In this document: piece by piece, positions 22,544-31,783 of the stretch
How the letters are laid out: each line of letters opens with the position of its first letter
Numbering within the stretch: the first letter of the stretch is position 1
Origin: Ancylothrix sp. D3o
GTDB taxonomy: Bacteria > Cyanobacteriota > Cyanobacteriia > Cyanobacteriales > Oscillatoriaceae
Assembly (NCBI RefSeq): GCF_025370775.1
Contig: NZ_JAMXEX010000024.1
Location: 1-41,595 of the forward strand
Direction: 5' to 3'
Length of the DNA stretch: 41,595 nt
Notes under the pieces: generated by a model
The model's input: only the letters and a program-made list of their open reading frames with translations
Told to the model about the DNA's origin: nothing
Databases searched by the model: none
Program-made: the position numbers and the translations under genes

Positions 22544-25189
22544 ATGACCTATTCCTCCGAGCGGATTATCCCAACGGATCTACGCCACGAGATGCAGCAG
22601 TCCTATCTGGAATACGCGATGAGCGTAATCGTAGGACGAGCGCTGCCAGATGCCAGGGATGGTCTGAAACCCGTACACCGGCGCATCCTCTACGCTATGC
22701 ACGAATTAGGCTTAAGCCCTGATCGCCCCTTTCGTAAATGCGCTCGCGTCGTGGGGGAAGTGCTGGGTAAATACCATCCACACGGGGACACGGCGGTGTA
22801 CGATGCCCTAGTACGGATGGCGCAAGACTTTTCCATGCGCTCCCCCCTGATCAACGGACACGGCAACTTTGGCAGCATCGACAATGACCCACCGGCAGCC
22901 ATGCGTTACACGGAATGCCGTTTACAAACGCTGGCCAGCGACGCGATGTTACGAGACATCGACTCGGAAACCGTTGATTTTGCCGATAACTTTGACGGTT
23001 CCCAACAAGAGCCCGTTGTCTTGCCGGCCCGCATTCCCCAACTGTTGCTCAACGGTTCCTCTGGGATCGCCGTCGGGATGGCGACCAACATCCCCCCCCA
23101 CAACCTCAGCGAACTGGTAGACGGTTTAGTGGCGGTGATCCACAACCCGGAAATTACCAACCAGCAGTTAATGCAGCACATTCCGGGCCCAGACTTCCCC
23201 ACCGGCGGTTTAATTTTAGGCGTGGGCGGTATCCGTGATGCCTACACCACCGGACGCGGTTCGATCACCATGCGCGGCGTCGCCACTATCGAAACCGTTG
23301 AACACCGCAACCGGCCCGACCGCGAAGCAATCATCATCACTGAATTACCCTATCAAACCAACAAAGCGGCGTTAATTGAAAAAATTGCCGAAATGGTGAA
23401 TGAAAAACGCCTGGAAGGTATTGCAGATATTCGGGATGAAAGTGACCGCGATGGAATGCGAATTGTCATCGAATTAAAACGCGATGCTTACCCCCGCGTG
23501 GTGCTGAATAACCTCTATAAGCAAACGCCTCTGCAAAGCAATTTTGGCGCAAATATGCTGGCGTTGGTGAATGCGGAACCCCAAACTCTAACCATTAAAG
23601 ATTTCCTCACTGTTTTCTTAGATTTCCGGGTTGTAACGATTACCCGCCGCACCGAACATGAACTGAGAAAAGCTGAAGAAAGGGATCATTTATTGCAGGG
23701 TTTGTTAATTGCTCTGGCAAATTTGGATGCAATTATTCGCCTGATTCGCCATGCGGCTGATACGGCCACTGCTAAACAAGAATTAATAACCGATTACGGT
23801 CTTTCCGAACAACAAGCCGATGCAATTTTACAAATGCAATTGCGCCGGCTGACGGCTTTGGAAGCTGAGAAAATACGCAAAGAACACGAAGATTTGCAAG
23901 AGCAAATTGCTGATTTGCGCGATATTTTGGCACGGCGTGAACGGATTTTGCAAATTATTGAAAGCGAAGCGCTGGAGATTAAAACAAAATTTGCTACCCC
24001 CCGTCGAACTGAAATTCAGCACGCCGAAGGTGAGATAGATGAAACGGATTTAATTGCTAATGAAAAGGCTTTGATTTTGTTAACAGAACAAGGCTATATC
24101 AAGCGGATGCCGGTCAGCACTTTTGAGGCTCAAAACCGGGGCACTCGTGGCAAAGCCGGCAACAAAATGAAAGAGGATGATGGTGTTGAGCATTTCTTGA
24201 CTTGTTGCGACCACGACACGGTTTTATTCTTTAGTGATCGGGGTGTTGTTTACTCGATTAGTGCTTATCAAATTCCGACCGGTTCACGGACTGCTCGCGG
24301 TACTGCTATTGTGCAGATGTTGCCAATTCCGGTAACAGAAAAAATTACCTCAATGGTGGCGGTTAGTCAGTTTAGCGAGGATGAGTATTTGATTATGCTC
24401 ACGAAGGCCGGTTTTATTAAGAAAACTGTGCTTTCTGCTTTTAGCAATATCCGCGCTAATGGGTTAATTGCTATTTCTTTGGAAGAGGGCGATCAATTGC
24501 GTTGGGTACGCCTTGCGCGAGCCGAGGATAGTATTATTATCGGCACTCGTAAGGGTATGGCTATTCATTTTAAAGCTGATGGTGCTCAGTTGCGACCAAC
24601 GGGACGCACGGCGCGGGGTGTTAAGTCCATGAAATTCGCCAAGGATGATGAATTGATTAGCATGGATATTTTGCCCGGCTCACTCATTGCTAACCTCGCT
24701 CAAACGTCGAATGAAGAGGCGGAAATTGAGGATGATGAAGAGATAGATGCTGTGGTGGAAGAAACGGAAACCAATGCTTTGGAAATAGAGGCTATTGGCG
24801 AAGAATCTGAAATCACAGAACAAGAAGCTGATTTGAATACTCAGCAGGGATTGTGGATTTTGGTGATTACTACCGGCGGCTATGGGAAACGTGTTCCTTT
24901 CTCGCAATTCCGCTTACAAAATCGGGCCGGTAAGGGGGTAATTGCTACTAAGTTTAAGTCTCGTCGCAGTGGCGATCAGTTAGCTGCTTTGCGGGTGGTA
25001 AATGAGGGCGATGAGTTGATGATGGTGACAAGTCGCGGGATTATTATTCGTCAAGCGGTTAATGCTATTTCTCCTCAATCTCGCAGCGGAACTGGTGTCC
25101 GGGTGCAGCGTTTGGATGAGGATGATGCTATTGCTGCTGTGGCTTTGGTTCCTCCTTCTAATGGTGAGGAGGAAGAGGTGGCAGAATAG
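22544..25189 (+). CDS. gyrA: DNA gyrase subunit A
   Basis: At 881 residues this is a full-length type IIA topoisomerase A subunit. The N-terminus [20 protein letters not shown] is canonical, [10 protein letters not shown] is the quinolone-resistance region (Thr where E. coli has Ser83, Asp87 kept), and the catalytic Tyr122 lies in AAMRYTE. The GyrA box appears as QNRGTRG, followed by the C-terminal beta-pinwheel, which is interrupted by an acidic Glu-rich insertion (about 723-765). It forms A2B2 with GyrB and introduces negative supercoils. The Glu-rich insertion could tune wrapping. Confidence 0.98.
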   Translation: MTYSSERIIPTDLRHEMQQSYLEYAMSVIVGRALPDARDGLKPVHRRILYAMHELGLSPDRPFRKCARVVGEVLGKYHPHGDTAVYDALVRMAQDFSMRSPLINGHGNFGSIDNDPPAAMRYTECRLQTLASDAMLRDIDSETVDFADNFDGSQQEPVVLPARIPQLLLNGSSGIAVGMATNIPPHNLSELVDGLVAVIHNPEITNQQLMQHIPGPDFPTGGLILGVGGIRDAYTTGRGSITMRGVATIETVEHRNRPDREAIIITELPYQTNKAALIEKIAEMVNEKRLEGIADIRDESDRDGMRIVIELKRDAYPRVVLNNLYKQTPLQSNFGANMLALVNAEPQTLTIKDFLTVFLDFRVVTITRRTEHELRKAEERDHLLQGLLIALANLDAIIRLIRHAADTATAKQELITDYGLSEQQADAILQMQLRRLTALEAEKIRKEHEDLQEQIADLRDILARRERILQIIESEALEIKTKFATPRRTEIQHAEGEIDETDLIANEKALILLTEQGYIKRMPVSTFEAQNRGTRGKAGNKMKEDDGVEHFLTCCDHDTVLFFSDRGVVYSISAYQIPTGSRTARGTAIVQMLPIPVTEKITSMVAVSQFSEDEYLIMLTKAGFIKKTVLSAFSNIRANGLIAISLEEGDQLRWVRLARAEDSIIIGTRKGMAIHFKADGAQLRPTGRTARGVKSMKFAKDDELISMDILPGSLIANLAQTSNEEAEIEDDEEIDAVVEETETNALEIEAIGEESEITEQEADLNTQQGLWILVITTGGYGKRVPFSQFRLQNRAGKGVIATKFKSRRSGDQLAALRVVNEGDELMMVTSRGIIIRQAVNAISPQSRSGTGVRVQRLDEDDAIAAVALVPPSNGEEEEVAE

Positions 25190-25222
25190 GTTTTTTGCAA
25201 AAGTCTATAGCTTTTTTTATTA

Positions 25223-25254
25223 ACCGCAGATGAACGCAGATAAACGCAGATAAA
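25223..25254. repeat. Tandem CGCAGATRAA repeat
   Basis: Three 10-bp units (CCGCAGATGA, ACGCAGATAA, ACGCAGATAA) lie in the 70 bp between gyrA and lnt. The same family reappears at the 3' end of lnt (26831-26885). Such units are common in cyanobacterial intergenic DNA. Confidence 0.7.
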
Positions 25255-25258
25255 TAGG

Positions 25259-26845
25259 ATGAGTTTATGGGCTTTTGCAAGAGGTTTGATGATGTTTAAG
25301 TTGGGGAGTAAAAATGTAGGGATGTCTGTTTTTTACTTTTTACTTCCCTTTTTTGGGGGGGTTTTAATGGGAGTGACAACTTCGCCGGTGGAGGCTTGGC
25401 CGCTGGCTTGGGTTGCTCTTGTTCCTTTATGGGTTTGTGTGAAACGGCAGGCGGAAAAAGGGTGGAAGTTTTTTGTTTTGCTTCCTTTGCTTTGGGCTTT
25501 TGGTTATCATGGGGTGGCTTTGTTTTGGATTACTGGCATTCATCCGATGACTTGGATGGGTGTGCCTTGGTTGGCTAGTTTGGCTATTGCTTTTTTTTGC
25601 TGGGTTTTTATTACGTTTTGGGGGGCGGCTTTAGTTACATTTTGGGCTTTTTGTCTAAGGTTAATTGTTAAGAAAAAGCCTAAAGTTTCGGGTTGGTTGT
25701 GGGTGTTGACGGGGACGGCTTTATGGTGTTTTTTGGAGGCTGTTTGGAGTAGTGGCCCGCTTTGGTGGACTTCGCTTTCTTATACGCAAAGTCCGCATAA
25801 TTTGCTGATTTTGCAGTTAGGAAAGATTGGGGGGCCCACTGCAATTACGGCGGCGATTGTTGCGGTTAATGGTTTGATTGCGGAAGGGTTGATGAAGTGG
25901 GATAAAAAAGCCAAGATGCGCCGTGATTTGGTGGTGGCGGGTGGTATTTTGGTTTTGCTACATTTGACTGGTTTGGGGATTTATTTGCAGCCGGTGGCAA
26001 CACCGTCAGAAATGGCGTTGAAGGTGGGGATTATTCAAGGCAATATTCCGAATACGATTAAGCTTTTTGAGAAGGGTAAAAATCGGGCTATGGATAACTA
26101 TACGAAGGGTTATCAAGAATTAGCTCTGAGGGGGGTAGATGCGGTTTTAACGCCTGAAGGTGCTTTGCCCTACTATTTTGATGATTTGAAAAATGCACCG
26201 ATTTTTAAGGCGGTTTTAGATAAGAAAGTTGTGCTGTGGTTGGGGGCGTTTGGTGAACAGGGTTTAAGTTATACGAATAGTTTGTTTACGGTGATGGGAA
26301 ATGGGGAGGCTTTTAGCCGGTATAATAAGGTTAAATTGGTTCCTTTGGGGGAATATATTCCTTTTGAAAATGTTTTAGGCAAGTTGATTGATCGGCTTTC
26401 TCCTTTGGATGCTCACATGGCGGCGGGAAGTTCAAATCAGGTGTTTGATACGCCGTTTGGTAGGGCGATTATGGGAATATGTTATGAGTCTGCTTTTGCG
26501 GAACATTTTCGCCGCCAAGCTGCTTTGGGTGGGCAGTTTATTTTGACTGCTTCTAATAATGCTCATTATGCGGAAACTATGCCGGCGCAACACCACGCAC
26601 AGGATGTGATGCGGGCAATTGAAACTGATCGTTGGGCGGTAAGATCAACTAATACCGGCTATTCGGGTATTGTTGATCCTCATGGTAATACTATTTGGCT
26701 TTCTGGTATTAATAGTTTTGAGGTTCATTCTGATGTTATTTACCGCCGAAATAGTCAAACTTTGTATGTGCGGTGGGGCGATTGGTTGGTGCCGGTTTTG
26801 TTGGGTTTGGCGGGGATGGGGTGGATTTTTAACCGCAGATGTTAG
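25259..26845 (+). CDS. lnt: Apolipoprotein N-acyltransferase
   Basis: This 528-residue membrane protein has six or so N-terminal TM helices and a periplasmic nitrilase-fold domain. The catalytic triad is visible: Glu in LTPEGALPYYF (about 299), Lys in YNKVKLVPLGEYIPF (about 356) and Cys in MGICYESAF (about 408). It transfers the third acyl chain to lipoproteins. AAGAGG stands before the ATG pair at 25289/25292, so the true start may be there. The last residues (NRRC) are encoded by repeat DNA, with the stop in an inserted palindrome. Confidence 0.93.
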   Translation: MSLWAFARGLMMFKLGSKNVGMSVFYFLLPFFGGVLMGVTTSPVEAWPLAWVALVPLWVCVKRQAEKGWKFFVLLPLLWAFGYHGVALFWITGIHPMTWMGVPWLASLAIAFFCWVFITFWGAALVTFWAFCLRLIVKKKPKVSGWLWVLTGTALWCFLEAVWSSGPLWWTSLSYTQSPHNLLILQLGKIGGPTAITAAIVAVNGLIAEGLMKWDKKAKMRRDLVVAGGILVLLHLTGLGIYLQPVATPSEMALKVGIIQGNIPNTIKLFEKGKNRAMDNYTKGYQELALRGVDAVLTPEGALPYYFDDLKNAPIFKAVLDKKVVLWLGAFGEQGLSYTNSLFTVMGNGEAFSRYNKVKLVPLGEYIPFENVLGKLIDRLSPLDAHMAAGSSNQVFDTPFGRAIMGICYESAFAEHFRRQAALGGQFILTASNNAHYAETMPAQHHAQDVMRAIETDRWAVRSTNTGYSGIVDPHGNTIWLSGINSFEVHSDVIYRRNSQTLYVRWGDWLVPVLLGLAGMGWIFNRRC

Positions 26846-26885
26846 GCGTAGCCTGCACTTCGTGCGTACGCGGATGAACGCTGAT
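26831..26885. repeat. ACCGCAGATG repeat interrupted by a palindromic insert
   Basis: ACCGCAGATG is followed by a palindromic segment (GCGTAGCC...GTGC-TTC-type hairpin, about 26841-26867) and then CGCGGATGAACGCTGATG. It reads as a small hairpin repeat inserted into the CGCAGATRAA repeat. The lnt stop codon TAG lies at the junction. Confidence 0.55.
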
Positions 26886-26969
26886 GTGCTATTTGAAACT
26901 GAATTTTTCAGGGTTGATGAAATTTTAACTAAAATTATTTCAGAAACCTCTTCTTACTTGCCGAAAACT

Positions 26970-27524
26970 ATGTCAAAAAACCTCAACACAATTCTTGTTA
27001 TCGACATCGAAGCAACTTGCTGGGAAACTGCACCCCCACCCAACGAAGAAAACGAAATTATAGAAATAGGAATTTGTACGCTGGATATCGCCTCTGGGAA
27101 GCCGGTTGATCGTCAAAGCATACTCATAAAGCCTGAACTTTCAACAGTGAGTAAATTTTGCACAGAATTAACAACTTTAACTCAAAAACAAGTCGAGAAA
27201 GGCATCACTTTTGCAGACGCTTGTAAGATTTTAAAACGAAAATATCACTCTAAAGATTGCGTCTGGGCAAGTTATGGTGACTATGACAGAAAACAATTCC
27301 TTAAACAATGCGAATCTCGTTTAGTTCCCTATCCTTTCAATCCCAGACATATCAACGTAAAAACCCTGTTTGCTCTCGTTTATGCTTTGCCAAAAGAACT
27401 GGGAATGGTGGCGGCTTTAGAGTATTTGAATTTACCCCTAGAAGGAACCCATCACCGGGGAGTTGATGATGCTTACAATATTGCAAAGATTTTGTCCCAT
27501 TTGCTTTTACAGGCGCGGCGCTAA
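26970..27524 (+). CDS. DEDDh-family 3'-5' exonuclease (KapD/ERI-1-like)
   Basis: The start is set at ATG 26970 (MSKNLNTILVIDIEATCW). An upstream extension of the frame runs through lnt and is not coding. The 184-residue product has D-I-E in VIDIEATCWE (ExoI motif), ASYGDYDRKQF (ExoII Asp) and HHRGVDDAYNIAKIL (ExoIII with His and Asp), thus DEDDh. The pattern is that of ERI-1/KapD exonucleases that trim RNA or DNA ends. No partner gene. Confidence 0.9.
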   Translation: MSKNLNTILVIDIEATCWETAPPPNEENEIIEIGICTLDIASGKPVDRQSILIKPELSTVSKFCTELTTLTQKQVEKGITFADACKILKRKYHSKDCVWASYGDYDRKQFLKQCESRLVPYPFNPRHINVKTLFALVYALPKELGMVAALEYLNLPLEGTHHRGVDDAYNIAKILSHLLLQARR

Positions 27525-27544
27525 CCATTTCCAAAACTTTAATT

Positions 27545-28525
27545 TTAAGGTTTGGGTAAATTCGCATCCGTTAAATTAGCACCGGCCAAATTTACCCCCG
27601 TCATATTCGCATCAATGAGGTTTGCTTGTACTAAATTTGCTCCTTCTAAATTCGCGCCGGTGAGGTTTGCGTGAAATAAATTTGCTTTATAAAGATAAGT
27701 ATTTTGCAGTCTTGCACCTGTTAAATCTGCTTTGATTAATTTTGCTAAACTGAAAATAGCTTTCGTTAAATTAGCGTTGTTTAACTTCGCCTCCGATAAA
27801 TCTGCATAACTGAAATTTGCACGAGTTAAATTTGTAGATGTCAGGTTAGCATTATTTAATTTTGCCGAAACTAAACCCACAGATACTAATTGTGCGCCGG
27901 TGAGGTTGGCGTTGGTGAGGTTTGCGCCTCTCATATCTGCATCATTGAGAAAAACTCCTGTTAAATCAGCATTTGTTAGGTTAGCATTTTGTAAGTTTAC
28001 CGAATCTAAATTTGCTTGATTTAATTTGCTGCCGGTTAAATCAGCCCCAGTCATATTTGCTAACCTTAAATTAGCTTCCATCAAAATCGCTTCATTTAAA
28101 AAAGTTGCCGCTAATTTTGTTTCTCGCAAGTCTGCACCCCGCAACCTCACCCCGCGCATTCTCGCATAATTCAGGTTTGCACCTCGCAGTTTTGCATTTC
28201 TCATTTTTGCGTCTCGCATTTTGGCATTTTCTAAATTAGCCTTTTCTAAATTTGCCTCGACTAAGGTTGTGTTTTGCAGTTGAGTGTTTTTCAGGTTTGC
28301 TGAACGTAAATCAGCATTTGTTAAATCGGCTTCACTTAAGTTTGCTTCGCTTAAATTCGCTCCTTTTAAATTTTTTCCTTTCAAATTTGCCCCTTTTAAA
28401 TCACATTTAATACATTCATTGGTTTTAAGTAATTTTTCCAGATGTTCCGAATTTTCTGCACTAGCCGGCATACCCCAAAAACCCGACATCAACAAACAAC
28501 TTATCCCTAAAATTATCACTTTCAT
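27545..28525 (-). CDS. Secreted pentapeptide-repeat protein
   Basis: The start is ATG 28525 (GAGGTATTT before it). The longer frame to 28762 has no signal. The 326-residue product begins with a signal peptide (MKVIILGISCLLMSGF, then PASAEN as cleavage region). A short Cys-containing segment follows (CIKCD), then some 50 units of the A(D/N)LXX type forming a right-handed quadrilateral beta-helix. It is probably periplasmic or in the thylakoid lumen; its function is unknown. Pentapeptide proteins are numerous in cyanobacteria. It lies downstream of mutL on the same strand. Confidence 0.88.
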   Translation of the reverse strand: MKVIILGISCLLMSGFWGMPASAENSEHLEKLLKTNECIKCDLKGANLKGKNLKGANLSEANLSEADLTNADLRSANLKNTQLQNTTLVEANLEKANLENAKMRDAKMRNAKLRGANLNYARMRGVRLRGADLRETKLAATFLNEAILMEANLRLANMTGADLTGSKLNQANLDSVNLQNANLTNADLTGVFLNDADMRGANLTNANLTGAQLVSVGLVSAKLNNANLTSTNLTRANFSYADLSEAKLNNANLTKAIFSLAKLIKADLTGARLQNTYLYKANLFHANLTGANLEGANLVQANLIDANMTGVNLAGANLTDANLPKP

Positions 28526-28575
28526 AAATACCTCATTTCCTCCCATCTTTTCCAATGATAAATAAATGTAAGTGT

Positions 28576-28610
28576 CCAGAGTGGCGCAGGCGTCCCGCCT
28601 GCGATTATTA
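28576..28610. repeat. GGCGCAGGCG/CGCCTGCG hairpin repeat
   Basis: GCAGGCG, TCC and CGCCTGC form a perfect 7-bp palindrome with a tiny loop between mutL and the pentapeptide gene. It is a common cyanobacterial interspersed repeat type and may affect read-through. Confidence 0.55.
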
Positions 28611-28635
28611 TGATTGCTGTAATTGCCAGCCCTCC

Positions 28636-30342
28636 TTAAATTCCATGACTTTTTCCCAAAACCCAATGCCGGCGGAAAAATCGAGAAAGTGCCGTTTCTT
28701 CTAAAGCTAAATAAATCGGTCTTCCGTGCGGACAAGTGCGGGGATTTTTTGTATTTTGCCATCTTTCAATTAATATTTGCATTTCGGCTAACGAGAGCGT
28801 TGTACCGTTGCGAATGGCGCTACGACAAGCGGTTGCGACTTGTGCCGCTTGCAAATCACCTTGAGAAATTTCTAAAATTGCCTCCGCACAATCATCTCGA
28901 CTTGCTAACATCTCAGGCGCTTTTCTTGCGGCCCACAGTTGGTCGCCAAAAGGGTCTATTTCTATGCCAATTTTTTGTAAATTTTCCAATTGCGTCTCCG
29001 ATAATTGGTTTAAAATAACCGGCTTTTCTAAATTAATCAATCGCCATCGTTCGCAAATTTCTTCATACAAAACTCTCTCATGGGCAATGTGTTGTTCTAT
29101 TAACCACAAACCAGTCGGATGTTCAGCTAAAATATAGGTATTATGAATTTGGGCAACTGCTCGCAGTTGTAAACGTTCAGAGATACTTTCTTTGGGTGCC
29201 GGTTCAATAGAACGATTAACAGCATACCCGCCTTTTTGTTCGGAAGCTTTTAATAATTTTCCGACTTTTTGTTGACCGGCCTCTGGTTGATGACTATTAC
29301 TTAACTGCAAAGCTTCAGCAATTCCTGATGCTATCGCCGCCTGCCATTCTGCCATATTATGTAAATAAATTTCTGCCTTCGCAGGGTGCCGGTTCCAGTC
29401 TATTTGTTCTGGAGAAACTCGCAAATGTAAAAAACATACGGGATAGCGATCTCTTGGTAAAGTTCTCGCAAAACAAGTAAGCAAAGTTTGCTCAATTTCT
29501 GGGTTTTTTACTAACCGGCCATTGATGGCAAATTTTACCCAATCTAAACGGTGTCGGTGACAGCGATCTGGCAAACCAATTACAATTTCTAAACCTTGAT
29601 TTTGCCCTAATTCTACTTCGTGATATTGCAAATCTTGTAATTTCACATCCCGCAACAATTGCGCTGCAATATGCTGAGAATTAACCCCCGGACTAAGGCT
29701 CATGCACCGGCGTTCGTTTTGTTCAATTTGCCACATTACCCCCGGATAACACAAGGCTAAATTATGTACCATTAATTGCACTGCTCGCAACTGTTGAGCA
29801 GGCGTGGGTAAACCGGCTCGGCGTGCTTGCCAATTGCCAAATAAATCAGAAACCGTGACAATTGTACCAGGAGCAATTGCTGCCGGTTCTGTTTCTAAAG
29901 CTTCCCCCAAATTGTTATAAAATACCCGCCACCCCGCCTCGCCACTCACCCGACTGCAAATTTCCAGGCTTGACAATTGCGCTAAACTATGCAAAGCTTC
30001 ACCACGAAAACCTAAACTCTTGATTTTCCATAAGTCTTCCCTGTTATGAATTTTGCTGGTGGTATGGGCACGGGCGCATTTTTGCAAGTTTTCTAAGTCC
30101 ATGCCGGTGCCATTATCAGCCAAGCGGACGCGCCACTGTTCCGGCCAAACACCAATCATAATCCGCGTTGCACCGGCATCGAGGGCATTTTCCGCCAATT
30201 CTCGCACCACCGCCGCCAGCGAGTCTATCACCTCACCGGCAGCGATTAAGGAACAAACATCAGCCGGCAAAGATTCGATGCGCTGCATATAAGCGGTTTT
30301 TGGGACAACAGAGATCATATTCGTCATCAGTGATTTAATCAA
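28636..30342 (-). CDS. mutL: DNA mismatch repair protein MutL
   Basis: This 568-residue GHKL ATPase has IAAGEVIDS, ELAENALDAGA (motif I with the catalytic Glu), ADNGTGM and SLGFRGEAL. The second half is the dimerisation domain. The endonuclease motif, usually DQHAxxE, reads EQHIAHERVLYE. The other two metal motifs, ACRSAIRNG and CPHGRP, are kept. So a metal site probably remains, but its first Asp is Glu. An alternative start at ATG 30318 is possible. MutL links mismatch recognition to strand excision. Confidence 0.95.
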   Translation of the reverse strand: MIKSLMTNMISVVPKTAYMQRIESLPADVCSLIAAGEVIDSLAAVVRELAENALDAGATRIMIGVWPEQWRVRLADNGTGMDLENLQKCARAHTTSKIHNREDLWKIKSLGFRGEALHSLAQLSSLEICSRVSGEAGWRVFYNNLGEALETEPAAIAPGTIVTVSDLFGNWQARRAGLPTPAQQLRAVQLMVHNLALCYPGVMWQIEQNERRCMSLSPGVNSQHIAAQLLRDVKLQDLQYHEVELGQNQGLEIVIGLPDRCHRHRLDWVKFAINGRLVKNPEIEQTLLTCFARTLPRDRYPVCFLHLRVSPEQIDWNRHPAKAEIYLHNMAEWQAAIASGIAEALQLSNSHQPEAGQQKVGKLLKASEQKGGYAVNRSIEPAPKESISERLQLRAVAQIHNTYILAEHPTGLWLIEQHIAHERVLYEEICERWRLINLEKPVILNQLSETQLENLQKIGIEIDPFGDQLWAARKAPEMLASRDDCAEAILEISQGDLQAAQVATACRSAIRNGTTLSLAEMQILIERWQNTKNPRTCPHGRPIYLALEETALSRFFRRHWVLGKSHGI

Positions 30343-30583
30343 AATAACTCACAAGTAATTTTTAGCCAAGCACGTTATTAAAAATTTTTCCTTAAAAAAT
30401 ACATTGAATAAAAGCTTTTGATGTTTTTTCTGATTGATGGTGCGTGAGTTTGTGACTCTAAACAATCAACGCTTCCCAATTTATTATGCCCAAAGATAGT
30501 TAAACAGTTCTCTCCCTAGAAAGATCCTTTGGCCTGAAATGGCTTGTTATATTGCCAATAACGTAGAGAAAAGAGAAATTCCC

Positions 30584-31066
30584 ATGTCGAATATTTCAGA
30601 CGCAATTTCAAAAGCAAAAGATGCCCTACCTGATATTACTCCCACACCTCCCAAGTTAAAAGCCATATCTTCGGCTCACGATTTGAAAGCTCGCTTGGAA
30701 TGGGGCGAACCTGCTTTAACTATTTTAGACGTCCGTGAGCGTGCTACCTTCAACCAAGCTCGCCTTTTGGGTGCCATGTGTATGCCTATTGATGAACTCG
30801 TCGAGCGGGCACAATCCAGCTTGGAACCAAGCCGAGACATTTACGTTTATGGTGAAAGCGACGAGCAAACCGCTCAAGCTGCAAGTTTGCTACGCGAAGC
30901 CGGTTTTACAAGTGTAGCTGAATTACGCGGCGGTTTAGATGCTTGGAGAGCCATTGCCGGTTCCACCGAAGGCGCTAACGAAGACAGACAGCCCCCCAGC
31001 CCTTCTGCTTACAATACAGCCGCTCAAATCAAACACCACGCAGACACTCAATCGCGCGATGTTTAA
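30584..31066 (+). CDS. Rhodanese-like domain protein, catalytic Cys missing
   Basis: The preferred start is ATG 30584 (MSNISDAISKAKDAL); the frame opens at 30539. The 160-residue product has one rhodanese domain: LTILDVRERATFNQARLLGAM, then IYVYGESDEQTAQAASLL and AGFTSVAELRGGLDAWRA. In the active loop the usual C-x-x-G-x-R is replaced by Y-G-E-S-D-E-Q, so it should lack sulfurtransferase activity and may act as a binding module. The C-terminus is polar and disordered. It stands alone with a terminator. Confidence 0.85.
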   Translation: MSNISDAISKAKDALPDITPTPPKLKAISSAHDLKARLEWGEPALTILDVRERATFNQARLLGAMCMPIDELVERAQSSLEPSRDIYVYGESDEQTAQAASLLREAGFTSVAELRGGLDAWRAIAGSTEGANEDRQPPSPSAYNTAAQIKHHADTQSRDV

Positions 31067-31084
31067 TTAAATTTTGGCCTATTC

Positions 31085-31117
31085 AAAAACCCGGTTTCTT
31101 TAGGAAAACGGGTTTTT
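31085..31117. terminator. Bidirectional terminator
   Basis: AAAAACCCG (31085-31093) and CGGGTTTTT (31109-31117) form a 9-bp stem with A-tract and T-tract sides, between the convergent rhodanese and RNase D-like genes. It can serve both. Confidence 0.8.
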
Positions 31118-31151
31118 AAGTTTGGGAAAAATTGCTTAACCAAGCTATATA

Positions 31152-31781
31152 TTAATGCTCAAAAATATCTTTGTATTGCATTAAATCTAGGGACACGAAC
31201 ACCGGCAAACAATTAAAGCAATCCTGGGCCAGTTGCCAGCGTTCCTCGCGTTCCAGCATAACTTTTAACTTTTGCTGCACCGGCAATAAATAACGCACAT
31301 CATTTGCCGCATAACTAAGCTGTACGTCTGAAAGATTGGCTGCATTTCCCCAATCAGAACTCTGAGCAGTTTTATCTAATTCAACTTTTTCTAACTCTTG
31401 CACAACCTCTTTAAGCCCGTGTTTTTGAGTATAAGTTCTCGCCAGTTTACTCGCCATTTTGGTACAAAAAACAGGTGCCACTTTTATATCCAGATGGTAA
31501 CGCAAAGTCGCCATATCAAAGCGGGCAAAGTGAAAAACTTTCAGCACCGTTTCCGCTTCCAAAAGCATTTTTAAATTTGTAGCGTGTCTTTGACCTCTGC
31601 CAATCCGAACCACTGTAACACGACCTTCTGAGTTACATAACTGCACCAAACACAAACGATCTCGCCAAGGCAGTAATCCCATTGTTTCGGTATCAACAGC
31701 TAATCCATCCCCAACCAAATATTCTGCGAGTACGCTATCCGGTAAATCGCGGTCATAAACCTGAAACCTATCTAAGTCCAT
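31152..31781 (-). CDS. RNase D-like 3'-5' exonuclease (DEDDy)
   Basis: This 209-residue single-domain protein has D30-T-E32 (AVDTETMGL), FHFARFDMATL (ExoII Asp) and the DEDDy signature YAANDVRYLL. HRDC domains of E. coli RNase D are absent, as is usual for the short cyanobacterial form. It removes 3' nucleotides of RNA or DNA ends. The ATG lies two bases after the stop of the CAP-domain gene, so both belong to the trpB transcript. Confidence 0.9.
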   Translation of the reverse strand: MDLDRFQVYDRDLPDSVLAEYLVGDGLAVDTETMGLLPWRDRLCLVQLCNSEGRVTVVRIGRGQRHATNLKMLLEAETVLKVFHFARFDMATLRYHLDIKVAPVFCTKMASKLARTYTQKHGLKEVVQELEKVELDKTAQSSDWGNAANLSDVQLSYAANDVRYLLPVQQKLKVMLEREERWQLAQDCFNCLPVFVSLDLMQYKDIFEH

Positions 31782-31783
31782 AA

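Noticed and set aside
26670-26969. N-terminal extension of the DEDDh exonuclease
   Set aside because: It runs out of frame through lnt and repeat DNA; the family N-terminus is at the ATG 26970.
28526-28762. N-terminal extension of the pentapeptide-repeat protein
   Set aside because: It crosses a palindromic repeat and overlaps mutL; the signal peptide starts at 28525 with a good ribosome binding site.
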